A DNA stretch of 51,175 nucleotides from Desulfosarcina sp. (GTDB taxonomy: Bacteria; Desulfobacterota; Desulfobacteria; Desulfobacterales; Desulfosarcinaceae): assembly GCA_014237405.1 (NCBI GenBank), contig JABZFO010000149.1:1-51175 (forward strand). The letters run 5' to 3'. The notes under the pieces are model-generated. The model saw only the letters and a program-made list of their open reading frames with translations, did not search any database and was not told the origin of the DNA. This document shows positions 17,980 to 26,946 of this stretch, in pieces. Positions within the stretch are counted from its first letter, which is position 1. Each line of letters starts with the position of its first letter. Both the position numbers and the translations under genes were made by a program.

Positions 17980-19157
17980 TTTTTCCTTCTCAGCAACTGA
18001 GGTACCATGTCGAACAGGGGCGCCAGCCCATTGAATGCCAACGGTTTTTCTCTTGCCGAGCGAACCAGCAGATAAAGGCCAAAACCGCCAAGAATCAGGT
18101 TCGGCATCCACATGCCGAGTACCGGTGGATACGTTCCATTTTCTCCGAAAGCCGAACCTATCGACAAGAGAATGTAGTAAAGTAGAAAAAAGAAAAGACC
18201 GAGTCCGATCCCGAAGGCTTTTTTTGAATTCCGAGTTTGGATGCCCAGCGGAATGGCCAGCAGCCCCATGGCCAAACAAGCGACGGGTATGGAAAACTTC
18301 TTATGGTACTGCAATTGTGCGCCGAAATACTGTTCATCCTTGCTTTTAAACTGCTTCATATACTTCTTAAGCTCTGCCAGCGTCATTTCCTTTGGACCTT
18401 TATGGGTAATGCCCGGTGCTGACATGGCCGCTTTTATATCCAATCGGATATCATAGGTTTCAAAACTGACCGTGTGGGAGGAACGATCATCCATATCCAT
18501 CTGGTTGATCGTTCCGTCATACAGGCGAAGGTGATAAACCATCTCCTGAGGGTCACCGAACAATTTTCCCGTTCGGGCAACAACGGTATTGTTCACCCCT
18601 TCATTTCGGCTATCTTCAATGAAGACATTTCGCAATTCACCGCTGCGGAGGTCAATTTTGTTGACGTAGAGCATGATCTTTTGGAATCTGTCGTTGAAGG
18701 TGTGCTCCTTCAAGCTGACATTCAGGTTTGCCGTGGCGACATTAAAGAGCAATGTTTTAAAGCGGGCAGCCCCTCGAGGCACCCCGTAAATGGTCATATA
18801 ACCCGTTATCAAGGTCCCCAACAGGCTGAACACCAGAACCGGCGTAAACAGGCGGTATACACTCACGCCTCCAGCTTTAAGTGCCATAATTTCATTATCG
18901 CTGGACATCCTTAAAAACGCCATCAGGACCGCCATCATTATGGACATGGGGATTACATACTGAAGAAAATAGGGCATGGTATAAACCAGCAGCAGACATA
19001 CCGGCCCTACACCGACCTTGTGATTGACAATCATGTCTGTAATATCGAGAATCTGTTTCATTAAAAAAATAAAGGAGAAAAATGCCAGGTTGATAAAAAA
19101 TGGCGGCAGCATCTCCAGAAACAGGTACCGAAAAAGGATTGAAAATGGGTTTATCAA
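17976..19157 (-). CDS. lptF: LPS export ABC system permease LptF
   Basis: 393 residues. The same YjgP/YjgQ architecture as its neighbour: RYLFLEMLPPFFINLAFFSFIFLMKQIL first helix, TMPYFLQYVIPMSIMMAVLMAF second, then SDNEIMALKAGG at the cytoplasmic coupling helix, a periplasmic domain, and C-terminal helices (GLGLFFFLLYYILLSIG). The only start in range is TTG (TTGATAAACCC), with a weak ribosome site, after an in-frame TAG a few codons upstream. A roughly 50-residue C-terminal tail (RSAREKPLAFNGLAPLFDMVPQLLRRKK) is cytosolic. Forms the transmembrane pair with LptG. Confidence 0.92.
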   Translation of the reverse strand: MINPFSILFRYLFLEMLPPFFINLAFFSFIFLMKQILDITDMIVNHKVGVGPVCLLLVYTMPYFLQYVIPMSIMMAVLMAFLRMSSDNEIMALKAGGVSVYRLFTPVLVFSLLGTLITGYMTIYGVPRGAARFKTLLFNVATANLNVSLKEHTFNDRFQKIMLYVNKIDLRSGELRNVFIEDSRNEGVNNTVVARTGKLFGDPQEMVYHLRLYDGTINQMDMDDRSSHTVSFETYDIRLDIKAAMSAPGITHKGPKEMTLAELKKYMKQFKSKDEQYFGAQLQYHKKFSIPVACLAMGLLAIPLGIQTRNSKKAFGIGLGLFFFLLYYILLSIGSAFGENGTYPPVLGMWMPNLILGGFGLYLLVRSAREKPLAFNGLAPLFDMVPQLLRRKK

Positions 19158-19189
19158 TTGATGTCTCTAAGCGAACATAATTGTAATTT

Positions 19190-19310
19190 TTAATTTTTAA
19201 TGTTGAATTTTTAATGTTGAATTTTGAATTTTGAATTAATGAATTTTATCTATTTTTAAAAACAATAGAATACCTTCATTCAAAATTAAAAATTAAGAAT
19301 TCATCAGCTT
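19190..19310. repeat. Intergenic repeat, family A, copy 1 (minus orientation), AT-rich arms
   Basis: On the minus strand the core reads GAAGGTATTCTATTGTTTTT, matching the GAATAAGGTATTCT core seen near 32.35 and 33.58 kb. Arms are tandem AATTTTTAATTTTGAA units in opposite orientation on each side, so the element can form a long hairpin. Lies directly before lptF. Confidence 0.65.
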
Positions 19311-19315
19311 GGATT

Positions 19316-19450
19316 TCAGATGTCTTCGCGTGGAGATGAGGACTCATTCTTCTCATGCAGGATAGCATCATCTTCAGCGTCTGATTCTGACGTCACAGGC
19401 TCTTCATCCGTCAGGCCGTCACTTTCCAGTTCGTCGCCGTTGTCTTCCAT
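19316..19450 (-). CDS. Small acidic protein, 44 residues, unknown
   Basis: ATG behind a strong AAGGAG site (AAGGAGTATTCACATG), running to TGA. The product is extremely acidic (EDNGDELESDGLTDEEPV, then ESDAEDDAILHEK) with no hydrophobic stretch and no cysteine, so it is probably disordered and cytosolic. No family recognised. It sits between the HisD-like gene and lptF in the same direction. The good ribosome site and uninterrupted acidic bias argue for translation, but its small size keeps confidence moderate. Confidence 0.55.
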   Translation of the reverse strand: MEDNGDELESDGLTDEEPVTSESDAEDDAILHEKNESSSPREDI

Positions 19451-19565
19451 GTGAATACTCCTTCGATATTCCAAGGGTTTGCCGTCATTTACGTTTTCGT
19501 GCCTATTTACGTCGTTTTACGTAAATAATCAACAGGTTAAAAAATATCGCGGAAAAACCGTGCAA

Positions 19566-20816
19566 TTACCTTCCCCGTGCCTTAATAGAGTTCGCATGAG
19601 CGGCCAATCCTTCGGCCTGAGCTATTGCAACTCCGTGAGTTATAAATTGTGCCGGCGCTTTTTCTGTAAATTCCTGATGGGTCAAAGCCTTAAGAAAGGT
19701 TCCGGTCCAAACCCCACCGCTAAAACGGGCTGCCCGACCCGTTGGTAATATGTGATTCGTGCCTGTAATAAAATCACCGAACGGAACAGATGTATGTGAA
19801 CCAAGAAAAGCAGATCCATAACTGTGTATTTGTGCAAGCAGCTCTTTCGGGTTATCTACCATCAGTTCCAGATGCTCGGGAGCGCTATCGTTTGCATACG
19901 CGACAGCTTCATCAAGTGTTCCCACCAGGATACTACCGTTGTTATGCCATGCGGACTGGGCGATCTCGCGGGTGGGGAGGTTTATCAATTGGTCTTCAAT
20001 AGACCGCATTACATTGTTGGCAAAATCCTCACTGGTGCAAAACAAATTCGAAATTGATAGTGGGTCATGTTCCGCCTGGGCCAGCAAATCAGTAGCAACA
20101 TTTTTAACCGGGGCGTTAGTATCAGCAATAATTAGAACTTCACTAGGCCCAGCGAGGCCATCAATACCGATTTGGCCAAACATCAATCTTTTCGCTTCAG
20201 TGACATACGCATTGCCTGGGCCAACTACCATATCTACTTTCTCAATATCTCCCACACCAAGTGCTACAGCAGCTATGGCTTGGGCACCACCTATTGACCA
20301 GACCTCGCCGACACCTAATAATCCGATGACACCAAGCACAGACTGATCAACTCCTTCGTTGCCACGGGGAGGAGATACAATAACGATCCGATTTACCTTT
20401 GCAACCTGGGCCGGGATGACACCCATTAAGACAGTGCTTACAAGAGGGTATCGGCCGCCGGGGACATAAACCGCCACACTTTCAACAGGCACGAATCTTA
20501 TCCCTGTGAAGACCCCGGGTTGGGTTTCCCATTCTGAGTCTTTCAGCAATGCCCTTTGGTTTTCATGAAACATTCTGATATTCTCAGAGGCAGTTTCCAC
20601 AGCATCACGAACATGTGGTTCCAATTTATCTCGGCATCTATCAATCATTGACTTGTCTACACGAAGTGGCCCTTGATATCGATCAAACCTGGCGGTCAAC
20701 TCTTTAACAGCATCCAGGCCGCCTGACATCACATGATTGATGATTTCAGCGGTTTTAGATTTAATGGAATCCTGAGAAGCATCGTCCTCTATTATAGGCT
20801 TTTTAAAATATCTCAT
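19566..20816 (-). CDS. HisD-family NAD-dependent dehydrogenase (histidinol dehydrogenase or sulfopropanediol dehydrogenase-like)
   Basis: 416 residues from ATG with AAGGAAG upstream. Family landmarks are all present: VAVYVPGGRYPLVSTVLM, VVGPGNAYVTEAKRLMFG, GIDGLAGPSEVLIIAD, LLAQAEHDPLS (zinc Gln/His), SAPEHLEL (catalytic Glu-His), GDFITGTNHILPTG and the C-terminal AEGLAAHA. HisD oxidises histidinol to histidine in two steps. The stretch GRAARFSGGVWTGTFLKALTHQEF differs from the classic GTARFSSPLG...F and resembles HisD paralogues such as sulfopropanediol 3-dehydrogenase (HpsN). No other his genes lie nearby. Codon use looks more AT-rich than in neighbours. Fold and NAD/zinc chemistry are firm; substrate is open. 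Confidence 0.8.
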   Translation of the reverse strand: MRYFKKPIIEDDASQDSIKSKTAEIINHVMSGGLDAVKELTARFDRYQGPLRVDKSMIDRCRDKLEPHVRDAVETASENIRMFHENQRALLKDSEWETQPGVFTGIRFVPVESVAVYVPGGRYPLVSTVLMGVIPAQVAKVNRIVIVSPPRGNEGVDQSVLGVIGLLGVGEVWSIGGAQAIAAVALGVGDIEKVDMVVGPGNAYVTEAKRLMFGQIGIDGLAGPSEVLIIADTNAPVKNVATDLLAQAEHDPLSISNLFCTSEDFANNVMRSIEDQLINLPTREIAQSAWHNNGSILVGTLDEAVAYANDSAPEHLELMVDNPKELLAQIHSYGSAFLGSHTSVPFGDFITGTNHILPTGRAARFSGGVWTGTFLKALTHQEFTEKAPAQFITHGVAIAQAEGLAAHANSIKARGR

Positions 20817-20907
20817 TTTGTTACTTCCTTAAAAATGAGTCTGGTTCTGCGTCAAGGCCTCGGCAAAAAGAAAAGCAAGATGGGGCAATTTACTTCCTGC
20901 CGCGGCC

Positions 20908-22478
20908 CTAGACCTCCTGCGACGGCTGCAACCCTGGATGATCGTTTGTCTGACGGGCATCCAGGATTTCAAGTACCTCGGCGCACTTTTGGGTTGCACG
21001 CTTCACAATCGCCCTAGCCTCTTGGGTAATATGTGTTTTGAATGCGTCGTCAGTGATGTCCGCCATATTGATCATCACGTTCTTATAGGCGCCCCAAATC
21101 CCCGTTTCAAGGGCCTTTGCCCCCACTTCCACGTCAGACCGGGACGCCGGGTTGCCGTAGCGGGCCACTTCGCTGAAGGCATCCCAAGCCCCGTCTCCCA
21201 GTTTCATGGTAGTCAGGGGGATGTCAATGGCCTTCTTAAGCCCTGCCTGCATTCGATCAGCCCTCTCTACCCGTTCGGCATCGGTGCCCCGGGGCATGCG
21301 AAGCGCTTCCATGAAGTCGTTGAATGCAGTCGTGTCTGCATCAATCATGGGAATCAGCATGGTCGCCGCATCATGCAGTGGCGGGATGTTTTTTCTCATT
21401 CTGGCATCTACCGATTCAAACTTTCGAACCCCGTAGGTGAGTTTGCCCACCATGGCCCCCAGTCCGGCTCCCATGGCTGCCAGGGCGGCCGATACCGATC
21501 CGCCACCCGGAGCCGACGAACGTGAGGCCACCTCTTCAATAAAGGCTCTCATACTCATGCCGGCGAGCGGTTCGTCCCTTTCTTCGGCCACGCGATATTC
21601 GATGATCTTCTCTTTTGGATCGAAGGGGGCAACGCTGTTGAGGCCCATCCGCTCCACCGCCAGCCGGATTTTCTGGTCCTCATCGATGATGAACAGGTTC
21701 TCCTTTTCCATGTAGTAGTCGGCTGCCAGGAGGATGGATGCCAAGGGAACCAGCCCGACAACTTCAGAACCGGCCACACCGACGTTCAGGGTGGCCGCCT
21801 CCCTTTTCGCCTCCTCGAACAGGAGATGGATAGGGGTGACCTGGTAGTCGGTGAGATTCACCGTTACCTGGGCCATGTTGTATTCGTTCATGAACCAGCC
21901 CATACCCTTGACCTCTTTCAGCCGGCCGGGTGCATCCGGTCCTCGACCAGCCTCACGCAGGTTCAGGGCGATGCGGTGGGCTTGATTGCTGGTGCCCAGA
22001 ATATTAACGTTGTATGCAATGAGGAAAGAACGTGCCCCGGTGGCTGTGGCCCCCCACTGGGGCACAAATTCCGCCGGTCCGAAATCAGGTTTCCATTTCT
22101 CCTCTTTCAGGCGTTCAGCTAATCCCTCGTATTCCCCTTGCCGCACCTGGGGCAGCTTTCGCCGATAATCATGGTCGGCCGCCGCCTCGTACAGAAAAAA
22201 GGGCACTCTCAGGGCTTCTGCGGCCAGCCGGCCAAAGGTTTTCGAGATCGCCACACACTCCTCCATGCTGACATTGGCCACGGGTATGAACGGGCAGACA
22301 TCCATGGCACCCATGCGGGGATGCTCTCCCTTGTGCGTGCTCATGTCAATTCTTTCTCTGGCTACCCTGGCGCTGTTCAGCGCCCCGGGGTGTCTTTGAT
22401 GGCCCTGGCAATTGCGTCTATGGTCTCTCGGTTGTTGCCCTCTGAGAAGTTAGGCACACATTCGACGATTTTTCTCAT
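20908..22478 (-). pseudogene. ftcD: Bifunctional glutamate formimidoyltransferase / formimidoyl-THF cyclodeaminase, split by internal deletion
   Basis: The true start is the ATG at 22476-22478 ([15 protein letters not shown]...[10 protein letters not shown]), the FTCD N-terminus. After CCCCGGGG (about 22383) the frame shifts and resumes as [36 protein letters not shown]. About 30-36 residues normally present between those points (the LLDVD...NRTVYTFVG region) are missing. The rest is intact: folate-binding transferase domain to about VAPFDPKEKIIEYR, then cyclodeaminase (FIEEVASRSSAPGGGSVSA...). The enzyme moves formimino from formiminoglutamate to tetrahydrofolate and closes it to methenyl-THF. 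An internal ATG at 22344 could give a 478-residue product lacking the N-terminus. Confidence 0.85.
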
Positions 22479-22513
22479 GATTATCTCGCTAAGTCTTTTC
22501 GAAACGGCCGTTA

Positions 22514-22691
22514 GGGTCGCGGTAAAAAATAAATCCACAAAGATTGCGCTTAAATTTTGGTTCGCCGGTTTTATTTAAAATCAGGCAAGGCGCGCCAAAG
22601 GGAGCATATTGTCTATATGTGACTTTTGGCGCAACGCCGAAGACGGGCCAAAAGACAAGCAGGATGGTGGGTCTATTTATTTCCGAGACCC
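22514..22691. repeat. Palindromic MITE-like repeat, family C, copy 2 (inverted relative to copy 1)
   Basis: Ends GGGTCGCGGTAAAAAATAAAT and ATTTATTTCCGAGACCC form an imperfect terminal inverted repeat. Interior shared with the other copies: CAGGCAAGGCGCGCC, TTTTGGCGCAACGCCGAAGAC and AAAAGACAAGCAGGATGGTGG. Confidence 0.82.
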
Positions 22692-22751
22692 TTAGTTGCC
22701 GCTTGTAAATTGAAACACTTTTCTGTATACGTACATTAAACACGAATAATC

Positions 22752-22994
22752 ATGGCTAAAACCATTTCAATCGACGAGATTCGGCATCGGAAAAAATCAC
22801 CGGACGCAGAGGACCGCTCTGCGAAAAAGGGCGGCCCCCTTTTGTCTCCTTTTTCGTATATTATTTTGCTGGATGAAAACGATCAAACGTCTGCAAATCC
22901 CCCGGCCGAAGGCACATCAAATAATCGTCATACCCGAATGGATGAGGAAAATTGCCCGGTGACAGCACTCACGGCAAAAAAAAGCCGGCATTAA
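22752..22994 (+). CDS. Possible small hydrophilic protein (80 residues), uncertain
   Basis: An ATG-started frame (MAKTISIDEIRHRKKSPDAE) in the gap between divergent repeats and convergent genes. No good ribosome site precedes it, and its end runs into the terminator hairpin of the neighbouring minus-strand gene. Composition is hydrophilic and low in complexity; no family recognised. Kept because nothing else explains this stretch, but it may be chance. Confidence 0.25.
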   Translation: MAKTISIDEIRHRKKSPDAEDRSAKKGGPLLSPFSYIILLDENDQTSANPPAEGTSNNRHTRMDEENCPVTALTAKKSRH

Positions 22995-23002
22995 CAGCCG
23001 GC
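22976..23002 (-). terminator. Rho-independent terminator
   Basis: Minus strand: GGCCGGC, loop TGTTAAT, GCCGGC, then eight T. Stem of six to seven G/C pairs placed 30 bp after the stop of the 296-residue gene. Confidence 0.85.
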
Positions 23003-23031
23003 CTTCTCGCATATGCAGTGGACTGAGATAA

Positions 23032-23922
23032 TTACGTATTCCAAGTGGCCGCAGCTGCATACAAGGGCATGAGGGTTTCAAACAGGGCCGCCATGTCGCC
23101 GGCAATGCTTTTCTTTTTTTCAATGGCAGCGTCTTTTCCCATCTGCTTTTCAATGCGCAGATCCATAGCACCAGACTTGCCGGCGGCTGCTAAAAAGGCA
23201 CTCAACGACTCAACGGCCGTCTCCTTTTTATCCGGGCCACCATGCACCCACTGGTCATTTTTAGCTTCCAGTGTACCGGTGAATCCCTGCTTGGCCAGAT
23301 CACAAAAGTAAAGGTCGTGGGATATGCCCTGTTTAGCGAGCCAGGAATCGTTTTCCGGCTTACCCAACCACGTCATCAACGCATGCCAGTCGCTCTTTTC
23401 GGTTCCAGACGGATCGGGTGTGGGAATTTGAACACCAAAAAAGAGGTTTTCTTCTTCCACCCGGGCATAGAATTTTACCTGAAGCTTGAGATCGACCTGT
23501 TTCTGACGATTGACATCCAGCCAACCGACTTCGGGTTTACGCAGCACCGCCCATGAGTTAAATTTGAACTGTTTGTTTTTGAACCGCTGGACCACCGCGC
23601 CGCCGAGCTGCCCGCGACCGCGCCAGGTAGTTTTGGATACCTTATTGCTGAAGTCAGTATTTTCAAGGCCGGCAAAATGTTTTCCCCCTCTGGAAGTCGA
23701 TGCCTTTGCTTTCTTGGCTTTCTGGGCCGCCTGGGCTGCCTCCAGTTCCTTTTCGTACTGCATTCGCTCGATGATGCGCTTCTGCAGGCTGATGGGGGTC
23801 GCTATTTCCTCGCCGTCTTCCCAGCGGATATCCATGGAATCCCTTCCTATGGCGACCACCTTAAAAACCCCTTTCATATTTTCATATTTTTCGCCGACTT
23901 CAAATTTGATCTCTTCTGTCAT
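23032..23922 (-). CDS. Conserved hypothetical protein, 296 residues
   Basis: Good AAGGAG site before ATG. Residues 1-55 form a small basic/acidic domain (KYENMKGVFKVVAIGRDSMDIRWEDGEEI) that looks like a compact beta barrel, followed by an Ala/Lys-rich linker (AAQAAQKAKKAKASTSRGG). The rest (~190 residues) contains FNSWAVLRKPEVGWLDVNRQK and a hydrophilic body with one cysteine; no signal peptide or membrane helix. The overall feel is of a cytosolic nucleic-acid or protein-binding factor, but I do not recognise a family and assign no function. Single-gene unit ending in a strong terminator. Confidence 0.75.
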   Translation of the reverse strand: MTEEIKFEVGEKYENMKGVFKVVAIGRDSMDIRWEDGEEIATPISLQKRIIERMQYEKELEAAQAAQKAKKAKASTSRGGKHFAGLENTDFSNKVSKTTWRGRGQLGGAVVQRFKNKQFKFNSWAVLRKPEVGWLDVNRQKQVDLKLQVKFYARVEEENLFFGVQIPTPDPSGTEKSDWHALMTWLGKPENDSWLAKQGISHDLYFCDLAKQGFTGTLEAKNDQWVHGGPDKKETAVESLSAFLAAAGKSGAMDLRIEKQMGKDAAIEKKKSIAGDMAALFETLMPLYAAAATWNT

Positions 23923-23978
23923 GCGGTTCTCCTTGTGGTGAAATTACGGGAGGCAATTTTAACGTCTAAGCCACCGAC

Positions 23979-24217
23979 TCATTGGCCCATGGGAATCTCG
24001 GCAACAAGCAATTCCTTGTCGTCAAAAAAAAGCTCGACGCAACGGTCTTCATCCCCCTTGGACAGGTCGATCACCGACTCGGCGATTTTAGTGGCGTAAG
24101 GCTCGATGGGAAACAGGTTCGGGGTTCTCAACGTTTCCACCAATTCATCACAGCCCGCGGTTTGATATTCAGTGTTTTTTTCTTTTGTGACTGACAAATG
24201 CGGTATTTCTGTCTCAT
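23979..24217 (-). pseudogene. Small conserved hypothetical, probably interrupted by frameshift or deletion
   Basis: The best start is the ATG at 24215-24217, behind GGAGAAAGACC. It opens as MRQKYRICQSQKKKTLNIKPRA. The better-looking downstream sequence, CDELVETLRTPNLFPIEPYA...CVELFFDD, lies in another frame and could otherwise only start at a TTG with no ribosome site. The frames can be joined either at an A-run (AAAAGAAAAAAAC) or near CCGCGG around 24155. I do not know the function; the C-terminal text looks like a cytosolic alpha/beta fragment. A join near 24155 with lost sequence would match the lesions seen in other genes of the window. Confidence 0.5.
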
Positions 24218-24654
24218 GGTCTTTCTCCAGATTTATCTTTCACCGGCCATGGTCGCCAAATTACCATAGTATCGCTCCACTGCGAAGCACAGTAAACGCA
24301 ACGCCAATAGCCAGCGTTGTCCCTTGCCGGCAAGAATGAACCATCTCCGGAAAACCCCGGTGTTGTTACTTGCAACCTCATTGACACGTCTAAATTAGCT
24401 TATCACCGGCCCCATGCGTAGAGGCTGTCACAGCCATTCCAAACGGTCGTAGAGTAAAAAAATGTGCACATCGCAAGCGAGTTGTCCGTTGCCATCTTCG
24501 CGGCAGCCCGGGAGCTGCTGCCCAGGTTTGCGGGAGGAAAATTGTCACAACCGATGGGCAGGGCCGGAAATGATTCAACAAGGCGAATATTTATCGTAAT
24601 CCTATATGGAACCTAACCGTTTGTCAAATATCCCCACCCCTTGGACCAATATTT
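24218..24654. other. Gene-free spacer
   Basis: No frame here has a plausible start, ribosome site and composition. I see no hairpin with a T-run and no copy of the window's repeat families. Confidence 0.5.
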
Positions 24655-25065
24655 TTACTGGCAGGGACCGGTGCGTTTTCCACTCATTTCGGTAACCATC
24701 ACCATCCCCGATAGCTCTGCGGTCACCTCGCCCTCGAACCGGTCGCCGTGGTAGGTTATCTTTCCCTTGCCCTTCATGTCGCCGTCCTGCCCGCTGCAGG
24801 TGACTGTCCAAGAGACGGTATTGCCGACGGTTTTCATCTCGGACACCTTGCAGCCGTCCTGCCCGGGCGAGTTGTTCTGGGGAACCAGATCATCCTTGGT
24901 GATGCACTGGGAAAAGGTCATCGGCGGAATCGTCATACCCTGCATTTTTACCTGAGATGTGATCTCCCACATGCCTTCCTTTATATTCAGTGCTGAACCG
25001 GCGTAAACTGCGGTGCAAAAGATTACGAGCCCCAGAAAAATCCCAACGAAAAGCCTTTTAGCCAT
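24655..25065 (-). CDS. DUF3617-like periplasmic protein
   Basis: 136 residues with a doubled ribosome site (AAAAGGAGAAAAGG). A signal peptide is clear: KRLFVGIFLGLVIFCTAVYAGS. The mature part begins LNIKEGMWEITSQVKMQGMTIPPM, then FSQCITKDDLVP, CKVSEMKTVGNTVSWTVTCSG and GKGKITYHGDRFEGEV, the pattern of DUF3617 proteins with paired cysteines that probably form disulfides. Function of the family is not known; it is a small periplasmic beta-rich domain. No operon partner is apparent. Confidence 0.78.
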   Translation of the reverse strand: MAKRLFVGIFLGLVIFCTAVYAGSALNIKEGMWEITSQVKMQGMTIPPMTFSQCITKDDLVPQNNSPGQDGCKVSEMKTVGNTVSWTVTCSGQDGDMKGKGKITYHGDRFEGEVTAELSGMVMVTEMSGKRTGPCQ

Positions 25066-25289
25066 TTTCCTTTTCTCCTTTTCAATAAATGAGATAAAAA
25101 TTTAGATGCAGCGATACGATCCACCCAATATGAACACCTTTGTCAATCTACCGCCGGCCACAGGCTACCATAACCGCCATTTTATTCAACCACAACGGAA
25201 AAAAAGAGAACCACTGTGACCGGATCTGTCACAACCGGGTGTTAATCTCTCATCAGTAAAATTGATGAACTCGTAAAAGGAGGGATACC

Positions 25290-25478
25290 ATGAGAAAACA
25301 AGAACTGACCACCGATTACCACGACTATTTCGAGTATTTTGGAAACACCGAAATCGAAAGGATCAGACAGCGGGCGGGCCGGACGCTGCGGCGGGATTGG
25401 ATTATCTTTGACACCGTGGAAGAAGCCATGGATTTTTTCAACAGCAAATGTGGTGAATTCGTGGGGTATTACGCGTAG
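25290..25478 (+). CDS. Small hypothetical protein, 62 residues
   Basis: ATG seven bases after AAAGGAGG, a near-ideal ribosome site. The product (MRKQELTTDYHDYFEYFGNT...WIIFDTVEEAMDFFNSKCG) is mixed charge with many aromatics and one cysteine, probably a small helical cytosolic protein. No family recognised. It is convergent with the nucleotide-sugar dehydrogenase gene; their ends are 21 bp apart. Confidence 0.65.
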   Translation: MRKQELTTDYHDYFEYFGNTEIERIRQRAGRTLRRDWIIFDTVEEAMDFFNSKCGEFVGYYA

Positions 25479-25499
25479 TTGGTACCCGGCCAACTGGAG

Positions 25500-26810
25500 T
25501 TACAAGCGCCAGTAAGCGATACCTTCCTTTTCGGCGGTGCCCGAATCGAAGGCGCTTTTCACATCCACGACCACGGCCCGGCTTCCGCCGCACAACCCGG
25601 CCAGCCGCGCCAGCCCCATATCCCGGTACGGTTTGTGGGAAACGGCCACCACCAGAGCATCCACGCCCTTGAGCTGATCCAGAGCCTTCAGGTCAAGACC
25701 GTAATAGGCCCTTGCTTCGTCGGGGTCCGCCAGCGGATCGTGGACCAGGACCTCGATGCCGTAATCCTCCAGTTCGGCGATAATGTCAACGACCCGGGTG
25801 TTGCGAAGGTCCGGCACGTCTTCTTTGAAGGTGATGCCGAGCACGCCGATCCGGGTGTGGTTGATCTGTTTCCCCTCCTGGATCATCAGCTTCACGACCC
25901 GCGCGGCCACATATTTACCCATGCCGTCGTTGATGCGCCGGCCTGCCAGGATCATCTCCGGATGGTAGCCGATGGATTCGGCCTTGAAAGTCAGATAATA
26001 GGGATCGACACCAATGCAGTGCCCGCCCACCAGGCCGGGTTTGAAGGGCAGAAAGTTCCATTTGGTGCCTGCCGCTTCCAGCACCGCCATGGTGTCGATG
26101 CCCATTATGTCGAAAATCATGGACAGTTCGTTCATCAGAGCGATGTTCAGGTCCCGCTGGGTGTTCTCGATAACCTTGGCCGCCTCGGCCACCTTGAGGG
26201 TTGGCGCCACATGGATGCCGGCCTTGACCACGCTGCCGTAAACCTTTTCCAGAAGCTGTGCTGTCGATTCGTCAGATCCGGAAACGATCTTCATGATCTT
26301 GTCTACGGTGTGCACCTTGTCCCCGGGATTGATGCGTTCCGGTGAATAGCCCACGGTAAAGTCCCTGCCGAAGATCAGCCCGGATTCCTTTTCGAGAATG
26401 GGGACGCACACCTCTTCGGTGGCGCCGGGGTAAACGGTGGATTCGAATACCACACAACTGCCTTTGGTCAGATAACGTCCCGTGGATTCGGATGCACTGC
26501 GAAGGGGTGTCAGATCCGGAATGCGGTACTGGTCGATGGGGGTGGGGACGGCGACGATGATCAGCCTGCAGTCGCGAAGGGACTTGGGGTCGTCGGTGTA
26601 GGTGACGCAGGCGGCAGCCATCTCGTCATCGGAAACCTCCAGGGTGCGATCCTTTCCAGATTTGAGTTCGTCAATACGGATTGATTTAAAATCGTATCCC
26701 ACCACTTCGAAATGCCGGGATAGATGAACGGCCAGGGGCAGCCCCACGTACCCCAGGCCCACGACCGCGATTTTTTCTTTTTTTGCCGAAAGGGCGTCAA
26801 AGGTCAACAT
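25500..26810 (-). CDS. UDP-sugar 6-dehydrogenase (UDP-N-acetylhexosaminuronate type, TviB/WbpA-like)
   Basis: 436 residues from ATG with AAGGAG nine bases upstream; the longer frame adds 12 unlikely residues. The Rossmann loop is GLGYVGLPLA (Gly18, Gly20, Gly23). Further landmarks: VAVPTPID, ESTVYPGATEEVCVPIL, GYSPERINPGDK, KVIENTQRDLNIALMNEL, and catalytic Cys265 in VGGHCIGVDPYYL. The GHCIGVDPYYL form is typical of UDP-GlcNAc/GalNAc/ManNAc dehydrogenases rather than UDP-glucose dehydrogenase. It makes uronic-acid sugar nucleotides for capsule, O-antigen or exopolysaccharide. No glycosyltransferases flank it here, so the end product is unknown. Confidence 0.9.
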   Translation of the reverse strand: MLTFDALSAKKEKIAVVGLGYVGLPLAVHLSRHFEVVGYDFKSIRIDELKSGKDRTLEVSDDEMAAACVTYTDDPKSLRDCRLIIVAVPTPIDQYRIPDLTPLRSASESTGRYLTKGSCVVFESTVYPGATEEVCVPILEKESGLIFGRDFTVGYSPERINPGDKVHTVDKIMKIVSGSDESTAQLLEKVYGSVVKAGIHVAPTLKVAEAAKVIENTQRDLNIALMNELSMIFDIMGIDTMAVLEAAGTKWNFLPFKPGLVGGHCIGVDPYYLTFKAESIGYHPEMILAGRRINDGMGKYVAARVVKLMIQEGKQINHTRIGVLGITFKEDVPDLRNTRVVDIIAELEDYGIEVLVHDPLADPDEARAYYGLDLKALDQLKGVDALVVAVSHKPYRDMGLARLAGLCGGSRAVVVDVKSAFDSGTAEKEGIAYWRL

Positions 26811-26946
26811 CACCCGCGTCTCCTTGCTTTCAATGGATTCTTGCAAATTCGATACGAGAGTTCATCTCTCACCATATTAAATATCATATGATTTCAGTTT
26901 GTTGCGGAGTTTTAATGATGAATTCTTAATTTTTAATTTTGATACA

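Noticed and set aside
16903..18279. 458-residue version of LptG with 100 extra N-terminal residues
   Set aside because: The extra part overlaps lptF in another frame and reads as non-membrane sequence; the internal ATG overlapping the lptF stop gives the normal LptG start.
19180..19310. AT-rich tandem units as a CRISPR array
   Set aside because: Units are short, contiguous and without spacers, and they form inverted arms around a core; no cas genes are nearby.
25479..26345. Long + strand frame (288 residues) opposite the nucleotide-sugar dehydrogenase
   Set aside because: It is the antisense shadow of a clear dehydrogenase with catalytic Cys265; its own translation has no fold signature and is His/Gln-rich as antisense frames of GC-biased genes often are.
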